NCBI RefSeq assembly: GCF_017495225.1
Contig: NZ_JAFEIG010000004.1
Coordinates: forward strand, 1 to 64,000
Reading direction: 5' to 3'
DNA length: 64,000 nt
From: Daejeonella sp.
Lineage (GTDB): Bacteria > Bacteroidota > Bacteroidia > Sphingobacteriales > Sphingobacteriaceae
This document shows, one piece after another, positions 1 through 10,867 of the stretch (position 1 is the first letter of the stretch; every line of letters starts with the position of its first letter). A program made the position numbers and the translations under genes. The notes under the pieces are model-generated. The model searched no databases. It saw only the letters and a program-made list of their open reading frames with translations, and was not told where the DNA came from.

Positions 1-227
1 TTGCTCATAAAATTTAAAAATAAGTCTTTATCATTTCAAAGATATATCTTTTACTTTACTGTTATTAGATTTTCTTTCGTTTAACGAAATTGATTTTCCA
101 GTACAACAGTCAAATCGTATCTTCTATTGACTTTCAGAAGAGGCCCGCTTAATAAAACTGATATTTTAATACGAACGGCAATGCAAATTTCTTCTTACTT
201 TTACTTTGTATAAATTATGATGGAAAA

Positions 228-635
228 ATGAATCGTCCAATACGAATACTTGTTGCCAAAGTTGGCCTTGATGGCCATGATAGAGGAGCAAAAATCATAG
301 CCACTTCACTAAGAGATGCGGGAATGGAAGTAATTTATACAGGCCTCAGACAAACACCTGAAATGGTGGTTAATACCGCTCTTCAGGAGGATGTTGATGC
401 TATTGGCGTTTCCATTTTATCTGGTGCACACATGACAGTTTTCCCCAAAATTATGCAGTTTATGAAGGAAAAAGGTCTAAACGATGTCTTAGTAACTGGA
501 GGTGGGATTATTCCTGAAAATGACATGAACGCACTCCATTCAATGGGGGTTGGTAAGCTTTTTCAACCTGGCACAAATACTCAAGAAATCGTATCTTATA
601 TTAGCAATTGGGTGAAAGAAAACCGAAATTTTTAA
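228..635 (+). CDS. Cobalamin-binding protein, methylmalonyl-CoA mutase small/C-terminal domain type
   Basis: B12-binding motif region [35 protein letters not shown] (DxHxxG) plus [13 protein letters not shown]. Confidence 0.9.
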   Translation: MNRPIRILVAKVGLDGHDRGAKIIATSLRDAGMEVIYTGLRQTPEMVVNTALQEDVDAIGVSILSGAHMTVFPKIMQFMKEKGLNDVLVTGGGIIPENDMNALHSMGVGKLFQPGTNTQEIVSYISNWVKENRNF

Positions 636-676
636 AATTCGAATAGCTAAAACCCTTCATTTAAATCAATTATATT

Positions 677-1459
677 ATGGATTTGACCAACCTACTTGTA
701 GAAACACGCGACCGCATTTTATACATTACTATCAATCGTGAAAGTAAATTAAACGCTTTAAATAAACTAACTCTTGCCGAGCTTCATGATGTAATTACAC
801 AATCTTTTCATGATGATGCTGTTGGAGGAATCATCATCACTGGTGCTGGTCCCAAAGCATTTGTTGCAGGTGCAGATATCTCCGAATTTTCTGATTTCAA
901 TTCGGATGAGGCAAGAGAACTGGCACGCGAAGGTCAAACCAAAGTGTTTGACGTAATTCAAAACAGTGAAAAACCAATTATTGCAGCAATTAATGGCTTT
1001 GCCCTTGGTGGGGGATTAGAACTCGCCATGGCCTGCCACATTCGGGTAGCCTCTACAACAGCAAAAATGGGACTTCCAGAGGTCAGCCTAGGTTTAATAC
1101 CCGGCTATGGTGGCACTCAACGATTAAGTCAGCTAATTGGCAGAGGAAGAGCCTTAGAAATGATTCTAACAGCGGATATGGTCAAAGCGGATGAAGCCTA
1201 CAGAACCGGTTTGGTAAATCATACCGTTGAACCCGATCAACTAATCCCCAAATCAGAGGAAATACTTAAGAAAATGATGAGTCGCTCACCCTTTGCCATA
1301 GGATCAGCCATTCGAGCAGTAAATGCTGCCTTTATTGAAGGTGAAAATGGATTTGAAGCAGAAATTACTGAGTTTTCAAATTGTTTTGGTTCCGACGACT
1401 TTAAGGAAGGTGTTTCTGCATTTTTAGAAAAAAGAGCTCCCGAATTTAAAGGAAAATAG
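677..1459 (+). CDS. Enoyl-CoA hydratase/isomerase family protein
   Basis: Crotonase motifs AFVAGADISEF and NGFALGGGLELAMACHIRVAS. Confidence 0.93.
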   Translation: MDLTNLLVETRDRILYITINRESKLNALNKLTLAELHDVITQSFHDDAVGGIIITGAGPKAFVAGADISEFSDFNSDEARELAREGQTKVFDVIQNSEKPIIAAINGFALGGGLELAMACHIRVASTTAKMGLPEVSLGLIPGYGGTQRLSQLIGRGRALEMILTADMVKADEAYRTGLVNHTVEPDQLIPKSEEILKKMMSRSPFAIGSAIRAVNAAFIEGENGFEAEITEFSNCFGSDDFKEGVSAFLEKRAPEFKGK

Positions 1460-1584
1460 TATTTCTGTCTTTTTTCTAGGCAAGACTCTTTATTACGAGT
1501 GTAGAAAATATTTCCCAATTGTTAATAAAATTTATAAATTCGACCTGGTTTAGTCTATCCCAAATTAAAGGCTAGGCATTTACT

Positions 1585-2988
1585 ATGAATAAAATATTAA
1601 TAATTGACGATGAGGTAAACATCGGCATACTTCTTTCTAAGTTTTTAACAAGAAATGGATTTGAGGTTAGTACAAGCACTAGCGGTACAAATGCCCTTGA
1701 ATTAATGACTAAGGAGTCTTTTAACCTAGTTTTATGCGATTATAGGCTTGAAGATACCGATGGGAGAGAAATATTAAGAACAATTAAGAATACCTATCCT
1801 AATACAGGAGTTATCATAATAACTGGATACTCAGATATCAAGCTAGCCGTTGAACTAATAAAAATGGGAGCTTATGATTATATCACCAAGCCTCTTTATC
1901 CAGATGAAATACTGAATACCATTAATAAGGCTATTGAAACACAAAGGCTTATTAATCAGGCTAATAGTGAGCCTCTAGAAACAGAAAAAGATGGCAAAGT
2001 AGAGCTGGCTGTAATGCCAGAAGAATTTGTAGTTGGTAAAGGCTCCGCATCGCAAGAACTCTTAAAACAAATAAAGCTTGTTGCTCCTACAAATTTTAGT
2101 GTGATTTTAAATGGAGATAGCGGAACAGGTAAGGAGTCTGTTGCTAAAAGCATTCACTTCAATAGTAAACGTAGAGATATGCCTTTTATTGCTATGGACT
2201 GCGGTTCATTAACAAAAGATCTTGCGGGAAGTGAATTTTTTGGTCATGAAAAAGGCTCATTTACTGGCGCGCTCTATACCAAAATTGGTCATTTTGAAAT
2301 GGCAAATGGCGGTACTCTGTTTTTGGATGAGGTTGGAAATTTATCCTATGAAATTCAGGCCGCACTTCTTAGAACTGTCCAAGAACGAAAAGTTAAACGA
2401 ATTGGTAGCACAAGCGAAATACCCCTTGATGTTCGCATTATTGTTGCAACCAATGAAAACCTGAGTGATGCCATTCAAAAAGGTAGGTTTAGAGAAGATC
2501 TTTTCCACCGCTTCAATGAATTTAACATTGTTGTGCCTCCACTACGTGAAAGAGGTAAGGATATTTTAATTTTTGCGGAACATTTTCTAGAGCAAACCTG
2601 TGAGGAGCTCAATAGAAAAGTGCCCATTTTTTCAGTTGAGGTTAGCGAATGTTTATTAGGCTATAGCTGGCCGGGTAATGTTCGCGAGCTTAAAAACGTA
2701 ATCAGACGTGCGGCTTTATTAAGCGAGGGAAATGTAGTCCAGTTAAAGGCCCTACCACTCGAAATCTCTACTTTTTCGAAAGGTACAGACCTAGAAATTA
2801 CACTTGAAGCAAAAATTGCTAAAAACTCCAACAAGTACGACCTCAAAAATGCCGCATTAGAGGCAGAATACGAAACCATCTTACAAGTATTAAAAGAGGT
2901 AAATTTCAACAAAACAAAAGCTGCCAAAATTTTAAATATTGATAGAAAAACCCTCTACAATAAAATGAAATTAATAAATCTGGAATAA
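1585..2988 (+). CDS. Sigma-54-dependent response regulator (NtrC/AtoC family)
   Basis: Receiver domain, AAA+ GDSGTGKESVAKSIH, GAFTGA-type ESFTGALYTK, C-terminal Fis-type HTH. Confidence 0.95.
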   Translation: MNKILIIDDEVNIGILLSKFLTRNGFEVSTSTSGTNALELMTKESFNLVLCDYRLEDTDGREILRTIKNTYPNTGVIIITGYSDIKLAVELIKMGAYDYITKPLYPDEILNTINKAIETQRLINQANSEPLETEKDGKVELAVMPEEFVVGKGSASQELLKQIKLVAPTNFSVILNGDSGTGKESVAKSIHFNSKRRDMPFIAMDCGSLTKDLAGSEFFGHEKGSFTGALYTKIGHFEMANGGTLFLDEVGNLSYEIQAALLRTVQERKVKRIGSTSEIPLDVRIIVATNENLSDAIQKGRFREDLFHRFNEFNIVVPPLRERGKDILIFAEHFLEQTCEELNRKVPIFSVEVSECLLGYSWPGNVRELKNVIRRAALLSEGNVVQLKALPLEISTFSKGTDLEITLEAKIAKNSNKYDLKNAALEAEYETILQVLKEVNFNKTKAAKILNIDRKTLYNKMKLINLE

Positions 2989-3244
2989 AACCGAAAAGCC
3001 TTAAAACCTAATCATTTATTTGTTGTTCTATTAATAGTATAAATTGAATGATAATCAGGTGGCAGACAATATTGGCTTGATTATTGGGTTAATATCTTAG
3101 GATTTATAATTGCATATAGCTACGAACATCAATCCCTAATTACTTGGTTTATATGCATTTACTAAATTAATTATGCCTAAGGTTTATAATTTTAGATTTA
3201 GAGAGAAATAGTAAATTTTATAATTTTTAACCAAAAAGAAGATC

Positions 3245-3562
3245 ATGAGCGATAACACAAAAGTTTTAGCAGCCTTGCTAGCAGGAGTAGCGGCAGGAGT
3301 AGCAATCGGAATTTTATTTGCCCCAGATAAGGGATCAGACACCCGCGATAAATTAACAGATTCTCTAAAAAATCTGGGAAATAGCATAAAAGATCGAGCA
3401 GCGGATGAAATAAATAATTTAAGTAATTTCAAAGAAAAAGTTGTTGACGGCATAAAATCAACCATAAAAACAGCAGAAAAGGAGTACTCAAAAACTCGCC
3501 ACGACTTTGATTCGGCTTTAGATAAAACAGAAGGGGATTTAAATTCGATAATAAAATCTTAA
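3245..3562 (+). CDS. YtxH domain-containing protein
   Basis: Short N-terminal glycine-rich TM segment AGVAAGVAIGILFAPDKGSDTRDKL typical of YtxH. Confidence 0.8.
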   Translation: MSDNTKVLAALLAGVAAGVAIGILFAPDKGSDTRDKLTDSLKNLGNSIKDRAADEINNLSNFKEKVVDGIKSTIKTAEKEYSKTRHDFDSALDKTEGDLNSIIKS

Positions 3563-3574
3563 ATTTAAATTCTT

Positions 3575-3922
3575 ATGGAAGAAGAATTTGAACATCAAAA
3601 GCTTATTGAAAAGGTTACCGACTACGTAAACGTTCGTAAAGAGCTAACACTACTCAAGACTGTTGATAAAGGATCGCAAATATTTGCCAATTTCTTAAGC
3701 GATATCCTCGTGCTGGTATTTGCAATCCTAGCATTCTTGTTTGGTAGCTTTGCTTTAAGTTTTTACCTATCCGAGATTTTGGGAAACTCATACAGTGGAT
3801 TCCTAATTGTTGCCGGATTTTATTTGCTAGTGGCGATTATTCTAAATTCCATTAAAGACAAATACCTCGAAAAGAAGATTATGAATGTCATCATCGCAAA
3901 GTTTTTCAGAGATAGGAAATGA
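3575..3922 (+). CDS. Holin-X-like / phage holin family membrane protein
   Basis: Two hydrophobic segments after a short cytoplasmic N-terminus; sits in a YtxH-holin-like-hypothetical cluster. Confidence 0.55.
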   Translation: MEEEFEHQKLIEKVTDYVNVRKELTLLKTVDKGSQIFANFLSDILVLVFAILAFLFGSFALSFYLSEILGNSYSGFLIVAGFYLLVAIILNSIKDKYLEKKIMNVIIAKFFRDRK

Positions 3923-4371
3923 GAGCTAAAATTCAAAACATAGACGATTTACGAGCGGAGATTCAGCGTTTAGGTCAGGTCCGGGTAGAAATGGAGACTG
4001 ACCTTAAAATTGAAGCAGAAAAAATCACGGCCAAAATCAAGGCCCCTTTCCTTCTTTTAAATAAGTTAAGTCAGTTTTTAGGCATTAGCAAAGGAAAAGA
4101 AGATGGTAAAGATGATGGCGATTGGGTATCAAGTATCTTCCGTATCGGATTACCTGTATTGATGAATAAATTTATTTTTCCGAAATCTGGTTTTCTCATG
4201 AAAGCGCTTTTAGCATTAGTCACACAAAATGCGGCAAAAGCTTTTAACAAAGATTTCATGGGTAAAATGATAGATAAACTAAGTGATTGGCTAAAAAAGC
4301 GTGGTGATAAAAGTAAAAAAGATCCAGAAATGGCAGATTATGGAATTCCACCAGATAGTGAAACATATTAA
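3919..4371 (+). CDS. Hypothetical protein, third gene of the YtxH cluster
   Basis: ORF overlaps the previous stop by 4 bp and is followed by a terminator. Confidence 0.7.
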   Translation: MRAKIQNIDDLRAEIQRLGQVRVEMETDLKIEAEKITAKIKAPFLLLNKLSQFLGISKGKEDGKDDGDWVSSIFRIGLPVLMNKFIFPKSGFLMKALLALVTQNAAKAFNKDFMGKMIDKLSDWLKKRGDKSKKDPEMADYGIPPDSETY

Positions 4372-4407
4372 AAAAACCCCTTTTGATGAATCAAAAGGGG
4401 TTTTTTT
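4371..4407. terminator. Rho-independent (bidirectional) terminator between convergent genes
   Basis: AAAAAACCCCTTTTGATGAATCAAAAGGGGTTTTTTT. Confidence 0.9.
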
Positions 4408-5335
4408 ATGCATGGTTTTTAAGGAAATCTTGATAAACAAGCTTTATTCCTTCTTCTAATTCTATTTGATGTTTCCAGCCCTTAGCATGAAGTTTTGAAA
4501 CATCCATCAGCTTGCGAGGTGTGCCATCAGGCTTTGTGGTATCAAAAACTAAATTGCCTTCAAAGCCAATAACCTTCTGAATTAATAAAGCCAAATCCTT
4601 TATGGAGATATCGCTACCTGTACCAATATTTATAAAGCCAGTCTCATTGTAATTTTCCATTAAATAGAAACAGGCATTTGCTAAATCATCAGAAAATAAA
4701 AATTCACGCTTCGGACTCCCAGTACCTAAAATTGTGACCTCCGAAGCAGAATTTACCTTTGCCTCGTGAAATTTTCGAATTAAGGCTGGTAAAACATGTG
4801 AATTTTGAGGATGATAATTATCACCATAACCGTATAAATTGGTTGGCATTACCGAAATAAAATTGCAGTCATACTGTTCGCGATAAGCTTCACACATTTT
4901 AATTCCCGCAATCTTGGCAATAGCATAAGGCTCATTGGTAGGCTCGAGTAAACCGGTAAGTAAATACTCCTCTTTTAGGGGTTGTGGTGCCATTTTAGGA
5001 TAAATACAGCTCGATCCCAAAAACATAAGCTTCTTAACTCCATGAACGTACGACTGATGAATAACATTCATTTGAATAGCCAAATTTTCATAGATAAAAT
5101 CAGCCTTATAGGTACTATTTGCCAAAATACCACCCACTTTTGCAGCGGCCAAAAACACATAGTCGGGCTTCTCCATCGCAAAAAAATCGGCAACAGCCTG
5201 CTGATTTCTAAGATCAAGCTCCGCAGAAGTTTTAACCAGTAAATTAGTATAGCCCTCGGCTTCCAACTTACGTAGTATGGCAGAACCCACCATCCCTCGG
5301 TGCCCTGCAATATATATTTTTTGTCCTTTTTCCAA
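4406..5335 (-). CDS. fcl: GDP-L-fucose synthase
   Basis: [20 protein letters not shown], YxxxK active site; conserved N-terminus begins [11 protein letters not shown], so a TTG start near 5335 is preferred over the longer track ORF (to 5551) that overlaps trmB. Confidence 0.88.
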   Translation of the reverse strand: MEKGQKIYIAGHRGMVGSAILRKLEAEGYTNLLVKTSAELDLRNQQAVADFFAMEKPDYVFLAAAKVGGILANSTYKADFIYENLAIQMNVIHQSYVHGVKKLMFLGSSCIYPKMAPQPLKEEYLLTGLLEPTNEPYAIAKIAGIKMCEAYREQYDCNFISVMPTNLYGYGDNYHPQNSHVLPALIRKFHEAKVNSASEVTILGTGSPKREFLFSDDLANACFYLMENYNETGFINIGTGSDISIKDLALLIQKVIGFEGNLVFDTTKPDGTPRKLMDVSKLHAKGWKHQIELEEGIKLVYQDFLKNHA

Positions 5336-5390
5336 TATTATAGAGTATTGAAGCAAAGATAAATTATTTTTACAGGCTTTAAGACATGAA

Positions 5391-6041
5391 ATGGGTAAGG
5401 ACAAACTAAAACGCTTTGCTGAGATCGCTACTTTTGATAATGTGATCGAGCTTGATAATGGAAAAATATTAAAAAGCCAATGGGCACAAACGCATTTTAA
5501 GAATAACAATCCAGTAATTCTTGAATTGGGATGTGGAAAAGGCGAATACACCGTAAATCTGGCACGTCTTTTTCCGGAAATTAATTTTATTGGTGTTGAC
5601 TATAAAGGAAATAGGATATGGAGGGGAGCCAAAACAGCCATTGAAGAGAATATTCCCAATGTTGCCTTTTTAAGAATCCAAATAGAAAATCTATTGGATT
5701 ATTTTACTGAAAAAGAAATCACTGAAATCTGGATTACTTTTCCCGATCCTCAACCTCAAATTAGCAGAGAAAAGAAAAGACTCACATCCCCAAGATTTTT
5801 AGAGAAGTACAAAACAATCTTAAAAAAGGGGGGACCTATTCACTTAAAAACGGATAGCGACCTTTTATATGCCTATACAAAAGAAAAAATTGAAGAATTA
5901 GGATTAAAAGTACATGTAATTACCAACGATCTTTATAAATCTGATTTGGTAGATGAAGTGCTTTCAATCAAAACATATTATGAGAAGAAGTATCTTGCTC
6001 ATGATAAGAACATTAACTATTTAAAGTTTAGCTTCGAATAA
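5391..6041 (+). CDS. trmB: tRNA (guanosine(46)-N7)-methyltransferase
   Basis: [39 protein letters not shown]. Confidence 0.93.
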   Translation: MGKDKLKRFAEIATFDNVIELDNGKILKSQWAQTHFKNNNPVILELGCGKGEYTVNLARLFPEINFIGVDYKGNRIWRGAKTAIEENIPNVAFLRIQIENLLDYFTEKEITEIWITFPDPQPQISREKKRLTSPRFLEKYKTILKKGGPIHLKTDSDLLYAYTKEKIEELGLKVHVITNDLYKSDLVDEVLSIKTYYEKKYLAHDKNINYLKFSFE

Positions 6042-6383
6042 ATGGAGGAACTTGGTTTTTATGATCAGGTTTATCAGGTAGTTAGGCTGATACCCAGTGG
6101 AAGGGTGAGCTCCTATGGTGCCATTGCATCGTATTTAGGCAGCAGAGGCTCAGCAAGAATGGTAGGTTATGCCATGAATGCAGCGCACAGCGTCTTCCCA
6201 CCGGTGCCAGCACAAAGAGTAGTGAATAGAAATGGTTTACTAACTGGTAAATTCCATTTTGGCTCTGAAAATTTGATGCAGCAACTATTAGAAAATGAGG
6301 GTATTCGGGTTGAAAATGATAAAATTGTAGATTTCAAAAATATCTTTTGGGATCCTTCAATTGAACTTGACATGAACAAATAA
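6042..6383 (+). CDS. Alkyltransferase-like protein (MGMT family lacking the active-site Cys)
   Basis: MGMT DNA-binding fold RLIPSGRVSSYGAIASYLGSRGSARMVG; active-site PCHRV replaced by PAQRVVNRNG. Confidence 0.85.
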   Translation: MEELGFYDQVYQVVRLIPSGRVSSYGAIASYLGSRGSARMVGYAMNAAHSVFPPVPAQRVVNRNGLLTGKFHFGSENLMQQLLENEGIRVENDKIVDFKNIFWDPSIELDMNK

Positions 6384-6402
6384 AAAATAAAATTATAAGG
6401 AT

Positions 6403-6747
6403 ATGGGAAAAATGGTCGAAGAATTCAATGCTTATCGCACAAAAATGAATGACCGCATCATGGAAACAGCAGACACCAATATCAAGCGATTTTTAGCACT
6501 TGATACCACTTGCTATGCTGATGGCGCACTCAATGTAAAGACAAAAGAAATGCTTGGTCTTGTTGCATCTATGGTTTTACGCTGCGACGATTGTATAAAA
6601 TATCACCTCGGCAAATGCCATGAAGAAGGAGTTAGCCATGAGGAAATGAATGAAATATTTATGATTGCAAACTTGGTTGGTGGATCAATTGTTATTCCCC
6701 ACTACCGTAGAGCACTCGAATATTGGGATGAACTTCACGAAGCTTAA
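6403..6747 (+). CDS. Carboxymuconolactone decarboxylase / AhpD-like protein
   Basis: KEMLGLVASMVLRCDDCIKYHLGKCHEEGVSHEEMNE (CxxC...H CMD motif). Confidence 0.88.
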   Translation: MGKMVEEFNAYRTKMNDRIMETADTNIKRFLALDTTCYADGALNVKTKEMLGLVASMVLRCDDCIKYHLGKCHEEGVSHEEMNEIFMIANLVGGSIVIPHYRRALEYWDELHEA

Positions 6748-6810
6748 AAAAACCGATATTTGAACGCGCTGTAAATTCAATTAGCTTTCTACCCTATAAT
6801 AAATATTAAA

Positions 6811-7380
6811 TTGGAATCGGATAAAAAATCAATCAGGTGCACATGGTGCGGTTCTGATTCTCTTTATGTAAAATACCATGATGAGGAATGGGGCAAGCCT
6901 ATTTATGATGATCAAACTTTATTTGAATTTCTTATCTTAGAGAGCGCACAGGCGGGATTAAGCTGGATTACAATCTTAAGAAAACGTGAAAATTACCGAA
7001 AGGCATTTGCTGGTTTTGATGCTCAAAAAGTTGCAAGCTTTTCCGAATTGGATGTAGAGCGATTATTGCAAGATGAAGGGATCATTAGAAATAGATTAAA
7101 AATTATTTCATCCATAAAAAATGCCAAATTGTTTTTAGACATACAAAAAGAATATGGTTCATTTTCAGAATTTATTTGGGGATATTTACCTGATAAAAAG
7201 CCAATTATAAATAATTTTTCTGATCATAAATCTATGCCCGCTCGTACAGAAATTTCTGACCGCATCAGCTCAGACATGAAAAAACGGGGCTTTAAATTTT
7301 TTGGAACTACCATCTGTTATGCATTTATGCAGGCTACAGGAATGATAAATGATCATATTGAAGGCTGTATAGCCAGATAA
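6811..7380 (+). CDS. tag: DNA-3-methyladenine glycosylase I
   Basis: RCTWCGSDSLYVKYHDEEWGKP, ESAQAGLSWITILRKRENYRKAF, C-terminal NDHIEGC; TTG start. Confidence 0.94.
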   Translation: MESDKKSIRCTWCGSDSLYVKYHDEEWGKPIYDDQTLFEFLILESAQAGLSWITILRKRENYRKAFAGFDAQKVASFSELDVERLLQDEGIIRNRLKIISSIKNAKLFLDIQKEYGSFSEFIWGYLPDKKPIINNFSDHKSMPARTEISDRISSDMKKRGFKFFGTTICYAFMQATGMINDHIEGCIAR

Positions 7381-7411
7381 AAACGGGATGATTCCCAAAA
7401 TAAAAACACCA

Positions 7412-10228
7412 ATGAAAAAACTATTTCTTCTAGATGCTTTTGCACTAATATATCGGGCACATTTTGCGCTAAGTAAAAATCCTAGGTTCACTTCTAGCGG
7501 ACTAAACACTTCAGCCATAATGGGTTTCACAAATACCTTACTTGAGGTTCTCAAAAAAGAAAATCCAAGTCACATGGCCGTAGTATTTGATACCGCAGCA
7601 CCAACTGAGCGCCACACCGATTTTGCCGATTATAAAGCACATCGCGAAGCAATGCCAGAAGATTTATCGGCCGCAATTCCATACATCATCCGATTAATTG
7701 AAGGTTTTAACATTCCTGTAGTTTTTGCTGATGGATACGAAGCCGACGATTTGATAGGAACATTAGCTAAAAAAGCCGAAAAAGAGGGTTTTACAGTCTA
7801 TTGCATGACTCCCGATAAGGATTTTGGACAGCTAGTTTCTGAAAATATTTTCATCTACAAACCCGCAAGAATGGGAAATGGAATGGAAATTTTAGGAGTG
7901 AAAGAGATACTTGAAAAATGGGAAATTGAACGTGTTGATCAGGTAATAGATATTTTAGGCCTTTGGGGCGATGCCGTAGATAATATCCCAGGAATTCCTG
8001 GAATTGGTGAAAAAACCGCTAAACTACTCATTAAGCAATATGGCTCCATTGAAAATATCATCAAAAACAGTCACGAGCTGAAAGGTAAATTAAAAGAAAA
8101 CGTTGAAAATTTTGCTGAACAAGGGCTAGTTTCCAAAAAACTTGCCACCATCCTGCTTGATGCCCCAGTAGAACTTGATGTAGATGCTTTACATATTGAT
8201 GAACCTAATCGCGAGGTCCTTGAAGCCTTATTTGCAGAGCTTGAGTTTCGTACACTTGGCCGTCGTGTTTTTGGTGAAGACTTCCAAGTTGCCGAGGTAA
8301 AATCGGCGGCAGCCATGAACGGACAAATGGATCTTTTTGGATCAAACAATGATAATCCTGGGCGCCAAGACTCAAATCAAGAAGATACAAAGCAGAACGA
8401 TACTCCTGTAAGCTTCAAAAACATAAATAATACCACACACCATTACGTCTTAGTGGATAGCTCCGAAAAAAGAGCCGCGCTAATTGAAGAACTAAATTCA
8501 CAAAAAGCCATCTGTTTTGATACAGAAACTACTGGATTAGACGCTAATGATTGTGAGCTTGTGGGACTTTCATTCAGCGTAAAACCAGGTGAGGGTTGGT
8601 ACCTCCCCCTACCTGCTGATCAAGAAGATTGTAAAAAATTAATCAATGAGTTTAAGTCGCTTTTTGAGAATCCTCAAATCGCAAAAATTGGACAGAACAT
8701 CAAATATGATATTTTAGTCCTAAACTGGTATGGTATTCATGTTCAAGGAGAACTATTTGATACCATGCTTGCCCATTACCTTATCGACCCAGATTCTAGA
8801 CATAATATGGATCTGCTAGCCGAAAATTACCTTCAATATACTCCGGTAAGTATTACAAGCCTTATCGGACAAAAAGGTAAAAACCAAGGCAGCATGAGAG
8901 ATATTGACGTGGAATTGGTGAAAGAATATGCTGCAGAAGATGCAGACATTACGCTGCAATTAAAAAATACTTTTGAGCCATTGCTTAAAACATTAAATGC
9001 TTGGAAGTTGGCAATGGAAGTTGAAAATCCACTCGTTTATGTCTTAGCAGATATTGAGCGGGAAGGTGTAAAAATTGATCAAAACGCACTTGCAGAGGTT
9101 TCAAAAACTCTTGAAATTGATTTAAGACAGTTAGAACAAAGTATTTACGAAAAGGCGGGTGTGAAATTTAATATCGCCTCTCCTAAACAGTTGGGTGAAG
9201 TGCTATTTGATAAGCTAAAGCTTGATCCATCAGCAAAGAAAACAAAAACCGGACAATACCAAACCGGTGAGGATGTTTTAAGTAAGCTTGCTAATAAAAG
9301 TGATATTGTTGCCGATATTCTTGATTTCAGACAAATCCAAAAGCTTAAATCAACCTATGTGGACGCACTTCCACAAATGATAAACAAGAAAACTGGGCGA
9401 ATCCATACCTCTTATAATCAGGCAGTTGCAGCTACTGGAAGATTGAGTTCAAACAATCCTAACCTGCAAAATATTCCTGTACGTACAGAGCGTGGAAAAG
9501 AAGTTAGAAAAGCTTTTATTCCTAGAGATGAAAACCATGTTCTACTTTCTGCCGATTATTCACAAATTGAATTAAGAATTATTGCAGAAATCAGCGAAGA
9601 CGAAAATATGATGGAAGCCTTCGTTCAAGGCCATGATATTCATACCGCCACTGCAGCCAAGGTTTACGGTGTTAGTCTGGAAGAAGTGACCTCCACACAA
9701 AGAAGAAATGCAAAGGCAGTAAACTTTGGAATTATTTATGGGCAGTCGGCATTCGGACTTTCGCAGAACCTCGGCATACCACGAAAAGAAGCTGCAGAAA
9801 TCATTGAGAACTACTTCAATACCTATCCTGGAATAAAACAATACATGAGCGATACCATGAACTTTGCAAGAGAAAATGGATATGTGCAAACAATTATGGG
9901 TCGCAGACGTTATCTACGAGATATAAATTCGGCAAACCAAACGGTACGTGGTTTTGCAGAGCGAAATGCAATAAATGCACCAATTCAAGGATCGGCGGCA
10001 GACATGATTAAAATTGCGATGATTCGTATTCATCAAGACATCATTGATCAAAAGCTGAACTCTAAAATGACCATGCAGGTTCATGACGAATTAGTGTTTG
10101 ATGTACTGAAATCGGAAACTGAACAAATGAGGAAAATCATTCAAGACAGAATGCAAAATGCAATTCAAATGAAGGTGCCCATTGTAGTAGAGATTGGAGA
10201 AGGTTCAAACTGGCTGGAAGCACATTAA
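7412..10228 (+). CDS. polA: DNA polymerase I
   Basis: 5'-nuclease N-terminus MKKLFLLDAFALIYRAHFA, 3'-5' exo DTETTG, polymerase motifs DYSQIELR, RRNAKAVNFGIIYG, MQVHDELVFD; track ORF starts at 7388 but ATG at 7412 fits the family better. Confidence 0.96.
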   Translation: MKKLFLLDAFALIYRAHFALSKNPRFTSSGLNTSAIMGFTNTLLEVLKKENPSHMAVVFDTAAPTERHTDFADYKAHREAMPEDLSAAIPYIIRLIEGFNIPVVFADGYEADDLIGTLAKKAEKEGFTVYCMTPDKDFGQLVSENIFIYKPARMGNGMEILGVKEILEKWEIERVDQVIDILGLWGDAVDNIPGIPGIGEKTAKLLIKQYGSIENIIKNSHELKGKLKENVENFAEQGLVSKKLATILLDAPVELDVDALHIDEPNREVLEALFAELEFRTLGRRVFGEDFQVAEVKSAAAMNGQMDLFGSNNDNPGRQDSNQEDTKQNDTPVSFKNINNTTHHYVLVDSSEKRAALIEELNSQKAICFDTETTGLDANDCELVGLSFSVKPGEGWYLPLPADQEDCKKLINEFKSLFENPQIAKIGQNIKYDILVLNWYGIHVQGELFDTMLAHYLIDPDSRHNMDLLAENYLQYTPVSITSLIGQKGKNQGSMRDIDVELVKEYAAEDADITLQLKNTFEPLLKTLNAWKLAMEVENPLVYVLADIEREGVKIDQNALAEVSKTLEIDLRQLEQSIYEKAGVKFNIASPKQLGEVLFDKLKLDPSAKKTKTGQYQTGEDVLSKLANKSDIVADILDFRQIQKLKSTYVDALPQMINKKTGRIHTSYNQAVAATGRLSSNNPNLQNIPVRTERGKEVRKAFIPRDENHVLLSADYSQIELRIIAEISEDENMMEAFVQGHDIHTATAAKVYGVSLEEVTSTQRRNAKAVNFGIIYGQSAFGLSQNLGIPRKEAAEIIENYFNTYPGIKQYMSDTMNFARENGYVQTIMGRRRYLRDINSANQTVRGFAERNAINAPIQGSAADMIKIAMIRIHQDIIDQKLNSKMTMQVHDELVFDVLKSETEQMRKIIQDRMQNAIQMKVPIVVEIGEGSNWLEAH

Positions 10229-10383
10229 ACGAATTTGAATTTAATGAGCTAGAAAGCCAAAGGCATCGCATTCATAAATTAAGCGTGTGGCATGGAGAAA
10301 TCTAATGCTATGAACACAAATGGTATTAACAGCACGATACAGTTGTTATTGACATTTCCGCTCATAGCCGCGGGGGCCTTTCC

Positions 10384-10455
10384 GGATCAAGTCCGGAATG
10401 ACAAAACGGATCAAGTCCGGAATGACAAAAAGAATCAAGTCCGGAATCACAGCAG
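10384..10455. repeat. Three tandem 24-bp units GGATCAAGTCCGGAATGACAAAAC
   Basis: Units at 10384, 10408 and 10432, the third degenerate. Confidence 0.9.
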
Positions 10456-10651
10456 CGTCAAGTCTAGAAGGGTAAAGTTTGGTAAGACAGGGGAATGCCT
10501 TTATTGTCTTTCCGGGCCTGAACCGGAACGGAAGAGAGGTGGGGAAAAGACAGTGCTTTTATTCCTGCTAAATAATGAGATTTTTTAGATACCTGAATGA
10601 GATTTCTCCACTCATCACGTTCTTGTTTAGATTCACGGTGCCAGCGGAGTG

Positions 10652-10699
10652 TTCGAAATGACGGGCTAAAGTCAAGCCACCACCGCGTCATCTCGAACA
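10652..10699. repeat. Inverted repeat GTTCGAAATGACG...CGTCATCTCGAAC (intergenic palindromic repeat)
   Basis: 13-bp arms with one mismatch; flanked by related copies of CGTGTGGCATGGAGAAATCTCATGC at ~10283 and ~10731, and an inverted relative near 10590-10620. Confidence 0.75.
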
Positions 10700-10824
10700 T
10701 GCGAGTCAAGATGTGTTATTTAAGATTAACGTGTGGCATGGAGAAATCTCATGCTATTATAAATTAACTTCAAATGTACCTGGGTTTAGGCGTCATGCTT
10801 TTTCCCTCAACAGCTCTGTTAAAC

Positions 10825-10867
10825 TGTCATCCCGAAACCTGCCCTTCAGCAGGTGAGGGACCTTCGC
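10825..10867. repeat. Dispersed intergenic repeat TGTCATCCCGAAACCTGC...CAGGTGAGGGACCTTCG
   Basis: Relatives (reverse orientation) at ~38779-38855 and ~38894-38990. Confidence 0.75.

Noticed and set aside
3575-3922. Prophage suggested by holin-like protein
   Set aside because: It sits in a YtxH-linked chromosomal cluster with no other phage genes.
4406-5551. Long form of the GDP-fucose synthase ORF
   Set aside because: The N-terminal ~70 residues overlap trmB antisense and lack family similarity; TTG start near 5335 preferred.
10292-10588. 98-aa ORF with DQVRNDK repeats
   Set aside because: Coding appearance comes from 24-bp intergenic tandem repeats in a noncoding repeat region; no RBS or family support.
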